The notes beneath the pieces were generated by a model. The model had not been told where the DNA came from, made no database searches, and was given only the letters and a program-made list of their open reading frames with translations. The position numbers were made by a program, and so were the translations under genes. This document shows positions 23,880 to 33,065 of a stretch of 64,000 nt of DNA, in pieces (positions within the stretch are counted from its first letter, which is position 1; every line of letters begins with the position of its first letter). Source of the DNA: Marinimicrobium sp050113635 (lineage in GTDB: Bacteria > Pseudomonadota > Gammaproteobacteria > Pseudomonadales > Cellvibrionaceae); assembly GCF_050113635.1 (NCBI RefSeq), contig NZ_JBNJLT010000001.1, positions 1 to 64,000 of the forward strand, given 5' to 3'.

Positions 23880-24983
23880 ATGAAGGCTTTGAGCAAACCC
23901 CGCGTTATCGTCGGTATGTCTGGCGGCGTCGACTCTTCGGTCACCGCGCTGATCCTGCAACAGCAGGGCTACCCCGTCGAAGGTCTGTTCATGAAGAACT
24001 GGGACGAAGACGACGGCACCGAATATTGCACCGCCAAGGCCGATCTGGCCGACGCCCAGCGGGTGTGCGATCGCCTGGGCATCAAGCTCCACACGGCCAA
24101 CTTCGCAGCGGAATACTGGGATAACGTATTCGAGCACTTTCTGGCCGAGTACCAGGCGGGCCGAACCCCCAACCCGGATATTCTTTGCAACCGCGAAATC
24201 AAGTTCAAAGTTTTCATGGAATACGCGGAAATGCTCGGCGGCGATCTGATCGCCACTGGCCACTATGTGCGGCGGCAGGACCGCGAAGGCCGTACTTACC
24301 TGCTCAAAGGCCTGGACCCCAACAAGGACCAGAGCTACTTTTTACACGCCGTCGGTGAGGCGGAATTCAGCCGCAGCCTCTTCCCGCTGGGCGAACTGGA
24401 AAAACCCGAAGTCCGTCGCATCGCCGAGCAGCACGGCCTGGCCACCCACGCCAAGAAAGACAGCACCGGCATCTGCTTTATCGGCGAGCGCCGCTTTAAA
24501 GACTTTCTGCAACAATACCTGCCCGCCCAACCCGGCACGATTGAAACGCCCGAAGGCCAGGTCATCGGAGAGCACAGCGGCCTGATGTACTACACCATCG
24601 GCCAGCGCCAGGGCCTGGGCATCGGCGGCGTTCCCGGTGCGGATGAAGCGCCCTGGTTTGCCGCGCAAAAAGATCTCGAACGAAATGTATTGATTGCCGT
24701 CCAGGGCGATCACCCCCTGCTGTACGCCAATGGACTTGAAGCGAGCCAGATTCACTGGATTAACGGAGAGCCGCCCGCCAGCCGTTTCCGTTGCCGGGCG
24801 AAAACCCGCTATCGCCAGCCAGACCAGGAATGCGAAGTGGTAGTGGAAAGCCGTTCTTTGAAGGGAGACCGCCTGAGAGTGCAGTTTGATGCACCTCAGC
24901 GAGCCATCACCCCTGGCCAATCACTGGTACTGTACGAAAACGATGTCTGTTTGGGCGGTGCCGTTATTGAGCGCGCGGCCTGA
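23880..24983 (+). CDS. mnmA: tRNA-specific 2-thiouridylase MnmA
   Basis: 367 residues, normal length. The ATP pyrophosphatase loop GMSGGVDSS is at 12-20, and the two catalytic cysteines are Cys103 (DILCNREIKF) and Cys199 (STGICFIGERRF). MnmA adds sulfur to U34 of the tRNAs for Lys, Glu and Gln, using sulfur relayed from IscS/Tus proteins. It is a cytoplasmic enzyme. It follows nudJ by 78 bases and precedes hflD by 54. Confidence 0.97.
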   Translation: MKALSKPRVIVGMSGGVDSSVTALILQQQGYPVEGLFMKNWDEDDGTEYCTAKADLADAQRVCDRLGIKLHTANFAAEYWDNVFEHFLAEYQAGRTPNPDILCNREIKFKVFMEYAEMLGGDLIATGHYVRRQDREGRTYLLKGLDPNKDQSYFLHAVGEAEFSRSLFPLGELEKPEVRRIAEQHGLATHAKKDSTGICFIGERRFKDFLQQYLPAQPGTIETPEGQVIGEHSGLMYYTIGQRQGLGIGGVPGADEAPWFAAQKDLERNVLIAVQGDHPLLYANGLEASQIHWINGEPPASRFRCRAKTRYRQPDQECEVVVESRSLKGDRLRVQFDAPQRAITPGQSLVLYENDVCLGGAVIERAA

Positions 24984-25037
24984 ACCTACACCGTCAAACC
25001 GACACACATCGACACCGAATGAGGATACCCCTCCCCC

Positions 25038-25676
25038 GTGACTGACAAGCTTGAAAACGCCACTATCGCCCTCGCCGGTATTTTCCAGGCCGCCGCTCTG
25101 GTGGAGCAGCTGGCCAAAACCGGTTACGTGCCGGGTGACGCTTACCGTTGCACCATTGAAAGCCTGTTCGTCATGGACCCACCCCACACCCGAGCGGTGT
25201 TTGGCGACTCGCTCGCGAGCCTTACCTTCGGACTGGAAGCCTTGCAGCACACGCTCGAACCGGGCAACCAGCGCCACAAGGATGCCCTTCGCTACGGTCT
25301 CGGCGTCTTGCATCTGCAACGCAAGCTCAGCAAACGGCGCGACATGCTCAGCGTTCTGGGCACACGGCTCAAGCAAGCCTCCCGCCAGGCGGAGCACTTC
25401 GACAGCACCCACGAAAACGTCATCGGCAACCTGGCCGATCTGTACAAGGACACCATCAGCACCTTCCGTTTTCGTATTCAGGTGACCGGTGATCACAATT
25501 ACCTGCAACAGGGGCGCATTGCCAACCAGATTCGTGCGCTGCTCCTGGCCGGCGTTCGCTCGGCCACGCTGTGGCGTCAGGTCGGCGGCACGCGCTGGCA
25601 ACTGTTACTGCAACGCAAGCGAATTGCCCAAATCGTTGATCGGCTGCTACGTGAGGCAAAATCCGAGCGGCATTGA
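25038..25676 (+). CDS. hflD: High frequency lysogenization protein HflD homolog
   Basis: 212 residues from a GTG at 25038. It is mainly helical, with the typical IALAGIFQAAALVEQLAKTG opening, a central LRYGLGVLHLQRKLSKR helix and a conserved NLADLYKDTISTFRFRIQVTG segment. In Escherichia coli HflD is a peripheral membrane protein that binds phage lambda CII. Its housekeeping role is unclear, though its place between mnmA and purB is widely kept. Both neighbours are present here. Confidence 0.93.
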   Translation: MTDKLENATIALAGIFQAAALVEQLAKTGYVPGDAYRCTIESLFVMDPPHTRAVFGDSLASLTFGLEALQHTLEPGNQRHKDALRYGLGVLHLQRKLSKRRDMLSVLGTRLKQASRQAEHFDSTHENVIGNLADLYKDTISTFRFRIQVTGDHNYLQQGRIANQIRALLLAGVRSATLWRQVGGTRWQLLLQRKRIAQIVDRLLREAKSERH

Positions 25677-25773
25677 GAAAAATCACCGGTTTTCCGGTAC
25701 AATTCACGCCTTTTCGGGGCTCACCAGCCCCGGGCAAGCAGCGACTCACCCAGCGAACAACCAAGAGAACCCC

Positions 25774-27156
25774 ATGACATCCGCCACTTTTGACCAACTC
25801 ACGCCTCTGAACGCCGTTTCTCCCATTGATGGCCGCTACGGCAGCAAAACCACCGAGCTGCGCGCAATCTTCAGCGAGTTCGGCCTGATTCACTGCCGCG
25901 TGGCGGTGGAAGTCCGCTGGTTGCAACGTTTGAGCGAACACGCCGATCTCGCCGAAGTGCCCGCCTTCAGCCCGGAAACCCACCGGCAGCTGGACGACAT
26001 CGTGGCCAACTTCACCGAAGCCGAGGCCGAGCAGATCAAGGAGATCGAGCGCACCACCAACCACGACGTTAAAGCCGTGGAATATTTCCTGAAAAAGCAG
26101 TTCGCCGGCAACAAAGAGTTGGAAGCGGTACTGGAATTCGTACACTTCGCCTGTACCAGCGAAGACATCAACAACTTGTCCCATGCCCTGATGCTCAAGG
26201 CCGGTCGCGAGCAACTGTTGGCGCAGGCCCAGGACATTACCAACGCCATCGCCAAGCTGGCACAGGATTACGCCGCCGACCCGATGCTTTCACGCACTCA
26301 CGGTCAAACCGCCTCCCCCACCACCGTGGGCAAGGAAATGGCCAACGTGGCCGCGCGCCTGCGCCGCCAGATCCGCCAGATCGAACAAGTGGAATTGCTG
26401 GGGAAAATCAACGGCGCCGTGGGCAACTATAACGCCCACCTGGCCACCTACCCGAATATCGACTGGGCCGCCAACGCCAAAACATTTGTCGAAAGCCTGG
26501 GGCTGAGTTGGAACCCCTACACCACCCAGATCGAACCGCACGATTACATTGCCGAGCTGTTCGATGCGATCGCCCGGTTTAACACCATTCTCATCGATTT
26601 TGATCGCGATGTGTGGGGCTACATTTCACTCGGTTACTTCAAACAGAAAACCGTGGCCGGTGAAGTCGGCTCGTCCACCATGCCGCACAAGGTCAACCCC
26701 ATCGACTTCGAAAACTCCGAAGGCAACCTGGGGCTGGCCAACGCCGTGTTCACCCATTTGGCACAGAAACTGCCGATTTCCCGCTGGCAGCGCGACCTGA
26801 CCGACTCCACCGCCCTGCGCAACATGGGCGTGGGCTTCGGCTACAGCCTGATCGCGTATGCGTCTACGCTGAAAGGCATTGGCAAGCTGGAAATCAACCG
26901 CGCCCGCCTGGCCGACGACCTGGACAACGCCTGGGAAGTGCTGGCCGAGCCCATCCAGACCATTATGCGTCGCTACAACGTGGAAGAGCCCTACGAAAAG
27001 CTCAAGGCACTGACGCGTGGCCAGACCATCAACCAAAAAGTGCTGGACGATTTTGTGGCCGGACTGGATATTCCGGAAGAAGCCAAAACCGCGATTCGTC
27101 AGTTGACCCCGGCTAATTACATTGGCAACGCCGAAACGCAGGCGAAGAACATTTAA
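25774..27156 (+). CDS. purB: Adenylosuccinate lyase PurB
   Basis: 460 residues from the ATG at 25774 (MTSATFDQLTPLNAVSPIDGRYG); the frame is open earlier, inside hflD, but this start gives the standard N-terminus. The fumarase/aspartase-superfamily signature GSSTMPHKVNP is present near residue 300, and LSRTHGQTASPTT carries the catalytic His region. The enzyme acts twice in purine synthesis, cleaving SAICAR and adenylosuccinate to release fumarate. It is 97 bases behind hflD, as in enterobacteria. Confidence 0.97.
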   Translation: MTSATFDQLTPLNAVSPIDGRYGSKTTELRAIFSEFGLIHCRVAVEVRWLQRLSEHADLAEVPAFSPETHRQLDDIVANFTEAEAEQIKEIERTTNHDVKAVEYFLKKQFAGNKELEAVLEFVHFACTSEDINNLSHALMLKAGREQLLAQAQDITNAIAKLAQDYAADPMLSRTHGQTASPTTVGKEMANVAARLRRQIRQIEQVELLGKINGAVGNYNAHLATYPNIDWAANAKTFVESLGLSWNPYTTQIEPHDYIAELFDAIARFNTILIDFDRDVWGYISLGYFKQKTVAGEVGSSTMPHKVNPIDFENSEGNLGLANAVFTHLAQKLPISRWQRDLTDSTALRNMGVGFGYSLIAYASTLKGIGKLEINRARLADDLDNAWEVLAEPIQTIMRRYNVEEPYEKLKALTRGQTINQKVLDDFVAGLDIPEEAKTAIRQLTPANYIGNAETQAKNI

Positions 27157-27175
27157 CGCCGAGCGGGTGCTCACC

Positions 27176-28288
27176 ATGCCGTTGACGCATTTGGGCGATA
27201 TGCCCATCGCCACCTTCCTCCGAGAGTACTGGCAACAAAAGCCGGTACTCATTCGGCAGGCGTTCCCGGATTTTGAATCGCCCATCGATGGCAATGAACT
27301 GGCGGGGCTGGCGCTGGAGGAAGAGGTGGAATCCCGCCTGGTGCTGGAGCGCGGCGACACGCCGTGGGAACTGCGGCAAGGCCCCTTTGACGAGAGCACC
27401 TTCGCTACCTTGCCGCCGAACCACTGGACACTGCTGGTACAGGCTGTCGACCATTGGGTGCCGGAGGTGCGGGAGTTATTGGAGCACTTTCGCTTCCTCC
27501 CCGATTGGCGCGTGGACGATATCATGGTGAGCTACGCCGTCGATCAAGGCAGCGTAGGCCCCCATTTCGACTACTACGATGTGTTTTTGCTGCAAGGCGC
27601 CGGACAGCGCCGCTGGCGACTCGGCCAGACCTGCGACAGCCAAAGCCCACGCATTGAAGGCACCGCGTTGAATATTCTAAAAACGTTCGATGCGAATCAG
27701 GACTGGGTACTGACACCGGGCGACATGCTCTACATTCCGCCCGGCGTCGCGCACTGGGGCACCGCTGAAGGGGACGACTGCCTGACGTACTCCATCGGGT
27801 TTCGTGCCCCGTCTATCGCCGATATTCTGACCGAGGCCAGCCAGGAAGCGGCCAGCCAGCTCACTAACGACCAACGCTACCGCGATATCCAGCCGTCGGA
27901 CTTTTCACACCCCGGGGAAATTTCCGACGCCACGGTTGAGGCGTTAACACAGCTGGTACGCGAGCATCTGAAGCCCGACACCTTGCGGGACTGGTTTGGC
28001 CGCTACATGACCAGCCCCAAATACCCGGAGCTGGAACCCGACGTCGATGACGAAGAAAACCCAGGCGATACCTTGTACCGACATCCGGCGAGCCGGTTCG
28101 CGTACACCAATACTGGGGAAGGGGATGCCGTGTTTTACGCGGACGGCGAAGCACACCCGTGCTCGCGGGCGCTGGCCATGGCACTCTGTTCTGAATGGAC
28201 GCTATCGCGCTCGGAACTGGTCGAACACGCTAACGATGAACGGGATCAACACCTGCTGGAAATGTTGATTGAGGAAGGCAAACTCTAG
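27176..28288 (+). CDS. roxA: Ribosomal protein uL16 arginine hydroxylase RoxA (YcfD), JmjC/cupin oxygenase
   Basis: 370 residues from the ATG at 27176. This is a 2-oxoglutarate/Fe(II) oxygenase of the JmjC type: the iron triad is His130 and Asp132 (GPHFDYYDVF) plus His193 (PPGVAHWG), at almost the same places as in Escherichia coli YcfD. YcfD hydroxylates an arginine of ribosomal protein uL16. The C-terminal half (about 215-370) is the helical dimerisation and winged-helix part. It begins 19 bases after purB, suggesting a shared transcript, and ends at a hairpin facing the convergent IclR gene. Confidence 0.93.
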   Translation: MPLTHLGDMPIATFLREYWQQKPVLIRQAFPDFESPIDGNELAGLALEEEVESRLVLERGDTPWELRQGPFDESTFATLPPNHWTLLVQAVDHWVPEVRELLEHFRFLPDWRVDDIMVSYAVDQGSVGPHFDYYDVFLLQGAGQRRWRLGQTCDSQSPRIEGTALNILKTFDANQDWVLTPGDMLYIPPGVAHWGTAEGDDCLTYSIGFRAPSIADILTEASQEAASQLTNDQRYRDIQPSDFSHPGEISDATVEALTQLVREHLKPDTLRDWFGRYMTSPKYPELEPDVDDEENPGDTLYRHPASRFAYTNTGEGDAVFYADGEAHPCSRALAMALCSEWTLSRSELVEHANDERDQHLLEMLIEEGKL

Positions 28289-28289
28289 C

Positions 28290-28313
28290 TAAGCCTTCCG
28301 TACTGAAGGCTTA
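28290..28313. terminator. Hairpin shared by the convergent roxA and IclR genes
   Basis: TAAGCCTTC (28290-28298) pairs perfectly with GAAGGCTTA (28305-28313) around a six-base loop, between and partly inside the two convergent 3' ends. It could work in both directions. A long U-tract is missing, so termination efficiency is uncertain. Confidence 0.5.
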
Positions 28314-29135
28314 AATACCGACCAGCTGGCCGCCGATTTTAGCGGTCGCCTGCTGCAAATGTTGCAGCACTTCTTCTTGATCACACTGCGGCGGATTGCA
28401 CAGAATGTACGGCACAATCAAGGCCGCCACCATCCCCTCGCGGCTCATCACCGGGCAGGCCAGGTCCGTCACACCCTCCACAAAATCGCTGGGCCGACGC
28501 ACGTAACCCCGCGCCACCGCTTCCTTCGCGTCCGCCTCAAAGCGCTGCCAATGCGCCTTGCTCACTCCTTTTTCCAACTCTGGCCGCCAGCTCTCGCGCT
28601 CTGCCTCCGAGTAGGCCCCGTAGAACAAGAGGCCCGACGCCGACTCCACCATCCGGCGGCGATACCCCAGGCGCACTGCAAATCCGAGGTCCCGCGGGCT
28701 TTCTATGCGAGCCACCACCACCATTTGATCGCCGGATGGCGCAACCAAATGGCAGGACTGACCCACCGTCCGTGACAGTGATTTCATCACCGGCAGCGCA
28801 ATTTCCAACAGAGAACGCGTGGGCGACTGAGCCATACCCAAGGTAAACAGGTGGTTGGTCAGCTCATAACCTTCGCCGTTATCCGAGGGCGCAATATAGC
28901 CCCGGTGCTCCAGAGTCAGCACCATCCGGAACAGCTCGCTCACCGAGCGGCCCAATTGCGCAGCAATTTGCGAGGTGGTCAGCGGCGCCCCTTCCTTTGC
29001 CATCAATTCCAGAACGTCCAGCCCTTTCTCAAGCGCGGGAGCGCGATATTTGCGCTCCGCATCATCACTGTCGGCGCTGTCCGGAACACTGATTTTGGTT
29101 CGGGAAGGAGATCGTGTGGTGGAAGGCTTTGCCAT
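28311..29135 (-). CDS. IclR family transcriptional regulator
   Basis: 274 residues from the ATG at 29135, which has a GGGAA ribosome site; an earlier ATG at 29156 has none. A winged helix-turn-helix (about 25-85: LEKGLDVLELMAKEG, TTSQIAAQLGRSVSELFRMV) is followed by the IclR effector domain (about 100-270; SHVLVAP-like SCHLVAPSGDQ, SGLLFYGAYS, DLACPVMS). An unusual charged linker precedes the DNA-binding part. IclR proteins bind small carboxylates or aromatics and often act on divergent neighbours, so the amylase gene on the other side of the 326-bp gap is a plausible target. The effector is unknown. Confidence 0.88.
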   Translation of the reverse strand: MAKPSTTRSPSRTKISVPDSADSDDAERKYRAPALEKGLDVLELMAKEGAPLTTSQIAAQLGRSVSELFRMVLTLEHRGYIAPSDNGEGYELTNHLFTLGMAQSPTRSLLEIALPVMKSLSRTVGQSCHLVAPSGDQMVVVARIESPRDLGFAVRLGYRRRMVESASGLLFYGAYSEAERESWRPELEKGVSKAHWQRFEADAKEAVARGYVRRPSDFVEGVTDLACPVMSREGMVAALIVPYILCNPPQCDQEEVLQHLQQATAKIGGQLVGI

Positions 29136-29461
29136 GAGTGGTTCCCAAGAGGACATTATTTTTAGCCAAGACTACCACAGAGTTTTCCCGTAAAAAATAA
29201 AAAACGCGCCAGTCGGCAGGCGTCAACAGCGGCACGGGCGCTTTGTGATCGTCCTCGACGTGAATACGTATGCACATGCCCACCACTCGGCTGCATACGT
29301 ATTCATGTTGCCCACCCCTCTAAGCAGCGCTTACATACAGTCAGCGGCGAACCCTTATCTACTTAAAATTAACGCCACTGCGGTACTCCCAACCTCCCGG
29401 CTTGCGCGGTCTGGCAAGGCAATAACCATAAATTTTCAGACAAACCGAGAATGGAGGCAGT
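29136..29461. other. Divergent control region of IclR regulator and amylase
   Basis: 326 bases without a gene. It holds the two palindromic operator-like sites at 29261-29274 and 29292-29305. A possible amylase promoter lies just after the second site (TTGCCC at 29308-29313 with TTACAT 17 bases downstream). The leader is about 120 bp and ends in a strong GGAGG ribosome site at about 29452-29457. Nothing else was recognised. Confidence 0.55.
29261..29305. promoter_or_regulatory. Pair of palindromic operator-like sites upstream of the amylase
   Basis: TGAATACGTATGCA (29261-29274) and its exact reverse complement TGCATACGTATTCA (29292-29305) lie 31 bp apart centre to centre, about three helical turns. 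Each copy is itself a near-perfect 14-bp palindrome around ATACGTAT with a central CG, the form favoured by LacI-family repressors of sugar genes and also possible for IclR-type dimers. Two sites on one helix face suggest cooperative or looping control of the amylase promoter. Which protein binds is not known. Confidence 0.65.
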
Positions 29462-31219
29462 ATGCAAAACCCGTTAAACACCACCAAACGCTGGCTGATC
29501 AGCGCCGTCATCGGCCTGAGCGCCGTTGCGCCCAGTACGCTGGCCCAGCCTCAACCCGGCGATACGTTTGTGCATTTGTTCGAGTGGCGCTGGAGCGACA
29601 TCGCCACGGAATGCGAACAGCACCTCGGCCCGAAAGGCTATGCAGCCATCCAGGTTTCGCCGCCACAGGAACACATTCAAGGCGATGCCTGGTGGACCCG
29701 ATACCAGCCGGTCAGTTTCAGTATCGATAACAGCCGCAGCGGCACCCGCGCTGAATTTGTCGATATGGTGAACCGCTGCGATGCGGTGGGCGTGGATATT
29801 TATGTGGACGCCGTTATCAACCATATGGCCGCTGGCTCCGGTGTCGGCACCAATGGCAGCGCCTACTCCTACGGTACACTTTACCCGGCGTTTTCCAGCA
29901 ACGATTTTCACGCCGCGTGCGATATCAACGGCGGCGATTACGCCAGTGATGCCCGGCGCGTTCGTCACTGTCGACTCGTGGGATTACCCGACCTCGATAC
30001 CGGCGCCGAATACGTTCGGCAAACCCTGGCGAACTACCTCAACGACCTGATTGCGATTGGTGTTAAAGGCTTTCGGCTGGATGCGTCCAAGCACATGTCA
30101 CCCACCGACATTAACGCCATTACCAGCCGCCTGAACGGCAACCCCTACATTTTTCAGGAAGTGATCGATCTCGGCGGAGAAGCCGTCAGCGCCTATGAAT
30201 ACCTGAACGGGGGCGACGTCACCGAATTCAAATACAGCGCGGAGCTGGGCAACCAATTCAAAAACGGACAGTTGCAGTGGCTGGAGACCTTTGGGGAAAG
30301 CTGGGGGCTTCTTGGCACGGGCTCTGCGGTGGTTTTTACCGATAATCACGACAACCAGCGGGGCCACGGTGCCGGGGGCAGCAACGTGCTCACCTACAAA
30401 GACGGCTCGCTTTACGACCTTGCCAATGTGTTCATGCTGGCCTGGCCCTACGGTTATCCTAAAGTGATGTCCAGCTTTGATTTTACCGACAGTGAAGCCG
30501 GCCCGCCCTCCGCCGCCGTACACAACAACGGCAACCTGAACTGCTATGGCTCCGACTGGAAATGCGAGCACCGCTGGCGCCCCATTGCCAACATGGTCGC
30601 CTTTCGCACAGCCACGGCGAATCAGGGCATCAACCACTGGTGGGACAACGGCGGCAACCAGATCGCCTTCGCGCGAGGTAACGCCGGTTTTGTGGTCATC
30701 AACCGCGAAGGGGGTCAGCTCACCCGCACCTTTACGACCGGCCTGCCCGAAGGAGAGTACTGCAATATCATCGACGGCGACTTCAACAACGGCACTTGCA
30801 CCGGCGAAACGGTGTGGGTCAACGCCGAGGGGCAAGCCAACATCAGCACTGGCGGCATGAGCGCCGTGGCTATTCACCAAAACGCCCGCCTCGGCGGCAA
30901 TGGCAATCCGGGCCCAGCACCCGACAATGACACCTACATTTGCTACGACAACGCCAACGGCTACGCTAACCCGCACCTTTACTACTGGAACCCATCGCCC
31001 AGCGGCAGCCTGCCCGCGGTGAACTGGCCCGGTGTATCCATGACCAGTGATAACGGCTACGCCTGTTTCAACACGCAGGTTTCGCTGGACTCGTTGAATA
31101 TTGTGTTTAACGACAACGGCGGAGCACAGACTGCGGACCTGAACCTGTCCGGCGAGCAAAGCTGCTATCGCAACGGCCAATGGACCACACTGGCAAACTG
31201 CGGAATCAGCGTTCCCTGA
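29462..31219 (+). CDS. Secreted alpha-amylase (GH13, animal-type chloride-dependent motif set)
   Basis: 585 residues. A signal peptide (1-28, ending STLA) exports it. The GH13 barrel carries Asp207 as nucleophile (GFRLDASKH), Glu233 as acid/base (FQEVID) and Asp297 (FTDNHDNQRG). The DNHDNQRGHG form and the Arg205/Asn295 region resemble chloride-dependent amylases of animals and Pseudoalteromonas haloplanktis. An all-beta domain C follows, then a linker (about 478-490) and a 95-residue C-terminal module (about 491-585, TYICYDNANGYANPHLYYWN) that looks like a starch-binding domain of the CBM25/26 type. It cleaves alpha-1,4 links in starch or glycogen outside the cell. A strong GGAGG site and paired upstream operators suggest tight, inducible expression. 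Confidence 0.94.
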   Translation: MQNPLNTTKRWLISAVIGLSAVAPSTLAQPQPGDTFVHLFEWRWSDIATECEQHLGPKGYAAIQVSPPQEHIQGDAWWTRYQPVSFSIDNSRSGTRAEFVDMVNRCDAVGVDIYVDAVINHMAAGSGVGTNGSAYSYGTLYPAFSSNDFHAACDINGGDYASDARRVRHCRLVGLPDLDTGAEYVRQTLANYLNDLIAIGVKGFRLDASKHMSPTDINAITSRLNGNPYIFQEVIDLGGEAVSAYEYLNGGDVTEFKYSAELGNQFKNGQLQWLETFGESWGLLGTGSAVVFTDNHDNQRGHGAGGSNVLTYKDGSLYDLANVFMLAWPYGYPKVMSSFDFTDSEAGPPSAAVHNNGNLNCYGSDWKCEHRWRPIANMVAFRTATANQGINHWWDNGGNQIAFARGNAGFVVINREGGQLTRTFTTGLPEGEYCNIIDGDFNNGTCTGETVWVNAEGQANISTGGMSAVAIHQNARLGGNGNPGPAPDNDTYICYDNANGYANPHLYYWNPSPSGSLPAVNWPGVSMTSDNGYACFNTQVSLDSLNIVFNDNGGAQTADLNLSGEQSCYRNGQWTTLANCGISVP

Positions 31220-31227
31220 GCAATGTG

Positions 31228-31246
31228 ACCGCTCTCACAGAGCGGT
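31228..31246 (+). terminator. First hairpin after the amylase gene
   Basis: ACCGCTCT (31228-31235) pairs with AGAGCGGT (31239-31246) around a three-base loop, nine bases after the amylase stop. It is followed by TCATC rather than a U-run, so it may protect the mRNA 3' end more than terminate. Confidence 0.5.
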
Positions 31247-31256
31247 TCATCAGAAC

Positions 31257-31289
31257 GCCCCACTTTAGGTGCAACGCCTAAAGTGGGGC
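31257..31289. terminator. Perfect 13-bp hairpin between amylase and laminarinase genes
   Basis: GCCCCACTTTAGG (31257-31269) and CCTAAAGTGGGGC (31277-31289) are perfectly complementary with a seven-base loop. No U-tract follows (CTCCTCTCC). With the smaller hairpin just before it, it separates the two secreted-enzyme genes and may act as a processing or stability element or a partial terminator. Confidence 0.6.
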
Positions 31290-31370
31290 CTCCTCTCCGA
31301 TTTCCTCTGCTGTACTCAATGAGCAGTCAGGACCATACCACCAATAATCATCAGAGAGGATACACTGACA

Positions 31371-33032
31371 ATGACACACTTGAATCGGCTCCTGTCCCAC
31401 GGACTTTTGTGCCTGTTTCTAATGAGCATCGCCCACCTTGGCTACGCTCAGGGCAACAACCTGGCCAGCGGCGCTAGCGCCACCGCCAGCACTCAGGATT
31501 TACCGGCCAGCAACGCCATCGACGGCGATGGCAACACCCGCTGGGCCTCGGCAGCACAAACCGACCCCTCCCACATCACCCTGGACCTCGGACAATCCTA
31601 TGACCTGTCCAGCGTGGTCATTCACTGGGAAGCCGCCAACGCGGCTACCTATGAAGTGCTGGGCTCCAATGACAACGTTAACTGGACCAACCTCGCCACC
31701 CGCACCGGCGGCACGTTTGGCCACCGCACTGACAACGTCACGGTCAGCGGTCAATACCGCTTCGTGCGCATTCTCGGCATCAGCCGTAGCGCAGGGAACG
31801 AGTGGGGCTACTCCATCTGGGAAATCGAAATCTACGGCCAGGGCGGCGGCAACGGCGGTGGCAGCAGCCTGACGATTCAGGCGGAGGACTACACCAACGC
31901 CTACGACACCACTGCGGGCAACACTGGCGGCGTCTACCGCAGCGACGATGTCGATATTGAAGCGACCAGCGATAACGGCGGTGGCTACAACGTCGGCTGG
32001 ACCGCCGCCGGAGAATGGCTGGAGTACACCGTTAACCTGAGCGCCGACACCTACACCGTCAGCTCCCGCGTCGCCTCGGAAACCGGTGGCGTCACCTTTA
32101 CCATCGACCTGAACGGCAGCGAGATTGTCGGCACCCAAAATGTCGGTGCCACAGGGGGCTGGCAATCCTGGACCACCCTCACCTCCTGGCCCATTCCCCT
32201 TCCGGCCGGACAACACACCGTGCGCGTGAACATCCACGGTGGCGAGTTCAACCTCAACTGGATTCGCTTCAACCCGGAAAACGGCGGCAACCCCGGCAAC
32301 CAACCCGTCTGGAGCGACGAGTTCGACACCATCAACAGCAACAACTGGACCTTTGAAACCGGTGGCGGTGGCTGGGGCAACAACGAACTTCAGTTCTACA
32401 CGGGCGGCGACAACGCCTACATCCAGTTCGACCCCGCCGTAAACAGCAACGTGCTCGTGCTCGAAGCCCGTCAGGAAAACCCGCAGGGCTACAACTGCTG
32501 GTACGGCTACTGCCAATACACCTCCACCCGTATGATCTCCCGCAACAAACAGGAGTTCACCTACGGCCGATTCGAAGCGCGCATCAAACTGCCACAAACC
32601 CAGGGCATCTGGCCCGCCTTCTGGATGCTCGGCAATGACATTGGCTCCGTCGGCTGGCCCACTAGCGGCGAAATCGACATCATGGAACACGTCGGCTACG
32701 AGCCCACCCTCACCCACGGCGCCGTACACGGCCCTGGTTACTCGGGCAATACTCCGTTCACCGGCACCTACAACGTCGGCGCATCCGTCGATGCCGACTA
32801 CCACGTCTACGCCGTCGAGTGGGACGCAAACAACATCCGCTGGTACGTGGACGGCAACAACTTTTACAGCCTGAGCCGCTCCCAAGTGCAAGCCTACGGC
32901 AACTGGGTATTCGACCACCCGTTCTTCCTGCTACTAAACGTCGCCGTCGGCGGCAACTGGCCCGGCTCACCGGATGGCAGCAGCACCTTCCCGCAGCGAA
33001 TGTATGTGGATTATGTGAGGGTGTATCAGTAA
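31371..33032 (+). CDS. Secreted GH16 endo-beta-1,3-glucanase (laminarinase) with F5/8C and CBM6 modules
   Basis: 553 residues. A signal peptide (1-26, GYAQ) is followed by an F5/8-type C (discoidin, CBM32-like) module (about 28-156), a Gly-rich linker, a CBM6 (about 166-302, opening IQAEDYTNAYDTT), a short linker, and a GH16 catalytic domain (312-553). The catalytic motif EIDIMEH gives Glu434 as nucleophile, Asp436 as helper and Glu439 as acid/base. The extra residue in this beta-bulge motif is typical of laminarinases rather than lichenases. It should cut beta-1,3-glucans such as algal laminarin. The binding modules come before the catalytic domain. It follows the amylase on the same strand after two hairpins, so its transcription may be separate. 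Confidence 0.95.
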   Translation: MTHLNRLLSHGLLCLFLMSIAHLGYAQGNNLASGASATASTQDLPASNAIDGDGNTRWASAAQTDPSHITLDLGQSYDLSSVVIHWEAANAATYEVLGSNDNVNWTNLATRTGGTFGHRTDNVTVSGQYRFVRILGISRSAGNEWGYSIWEIEIYGQGGGNGGGSSLTIQAEDYTNAYDTTAGNTGGVYRSDDVDIEATSDNGGGYNVGWTAAGEWLEYTVNLSADTYTVSSRVASETGGVTFTIDLNGSEIVGTQNVGATGGWQSWTTLTSWPIPLPAGQHTVRVNIHGGEFNLNWIRFNPENGGNPGNQPVWSDEFDTINSNNWTFETGGGGWGNNELQFYTGGDNAYIQFDPAVNSNVLVLEARQENPQGYNCWYGYCQYTSTRMISRNKQEFTYGRFEARIKLPQTQGIWPAFWMLGNDIGSVGWPTSGEIDIMEHVGYEPTLTHGAVHGPGYSGNTPFTGTYNVGASVDADYHVYAVEWDANNIRWYVDGNNFYSLSRSQVQAYGNWVFDHPFFLLLNVAVGGNWPGSPDGSSTFPQRMYVDYVRVYQ

Positions 33033-33065
33033 GCGGTAGAGGATACTGAAGGAGTGGGTAAGCCA

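Noticed and set aside
29462..33032. Amylase and laminarinase as a full polysaccharide utilisation locus
   Set aside because: No TonB-dependent receptor, SusD-like protein, sugar transporter or further glycosidase flanks the two genes, so only two adjacent secreted enzymes can be claimed.
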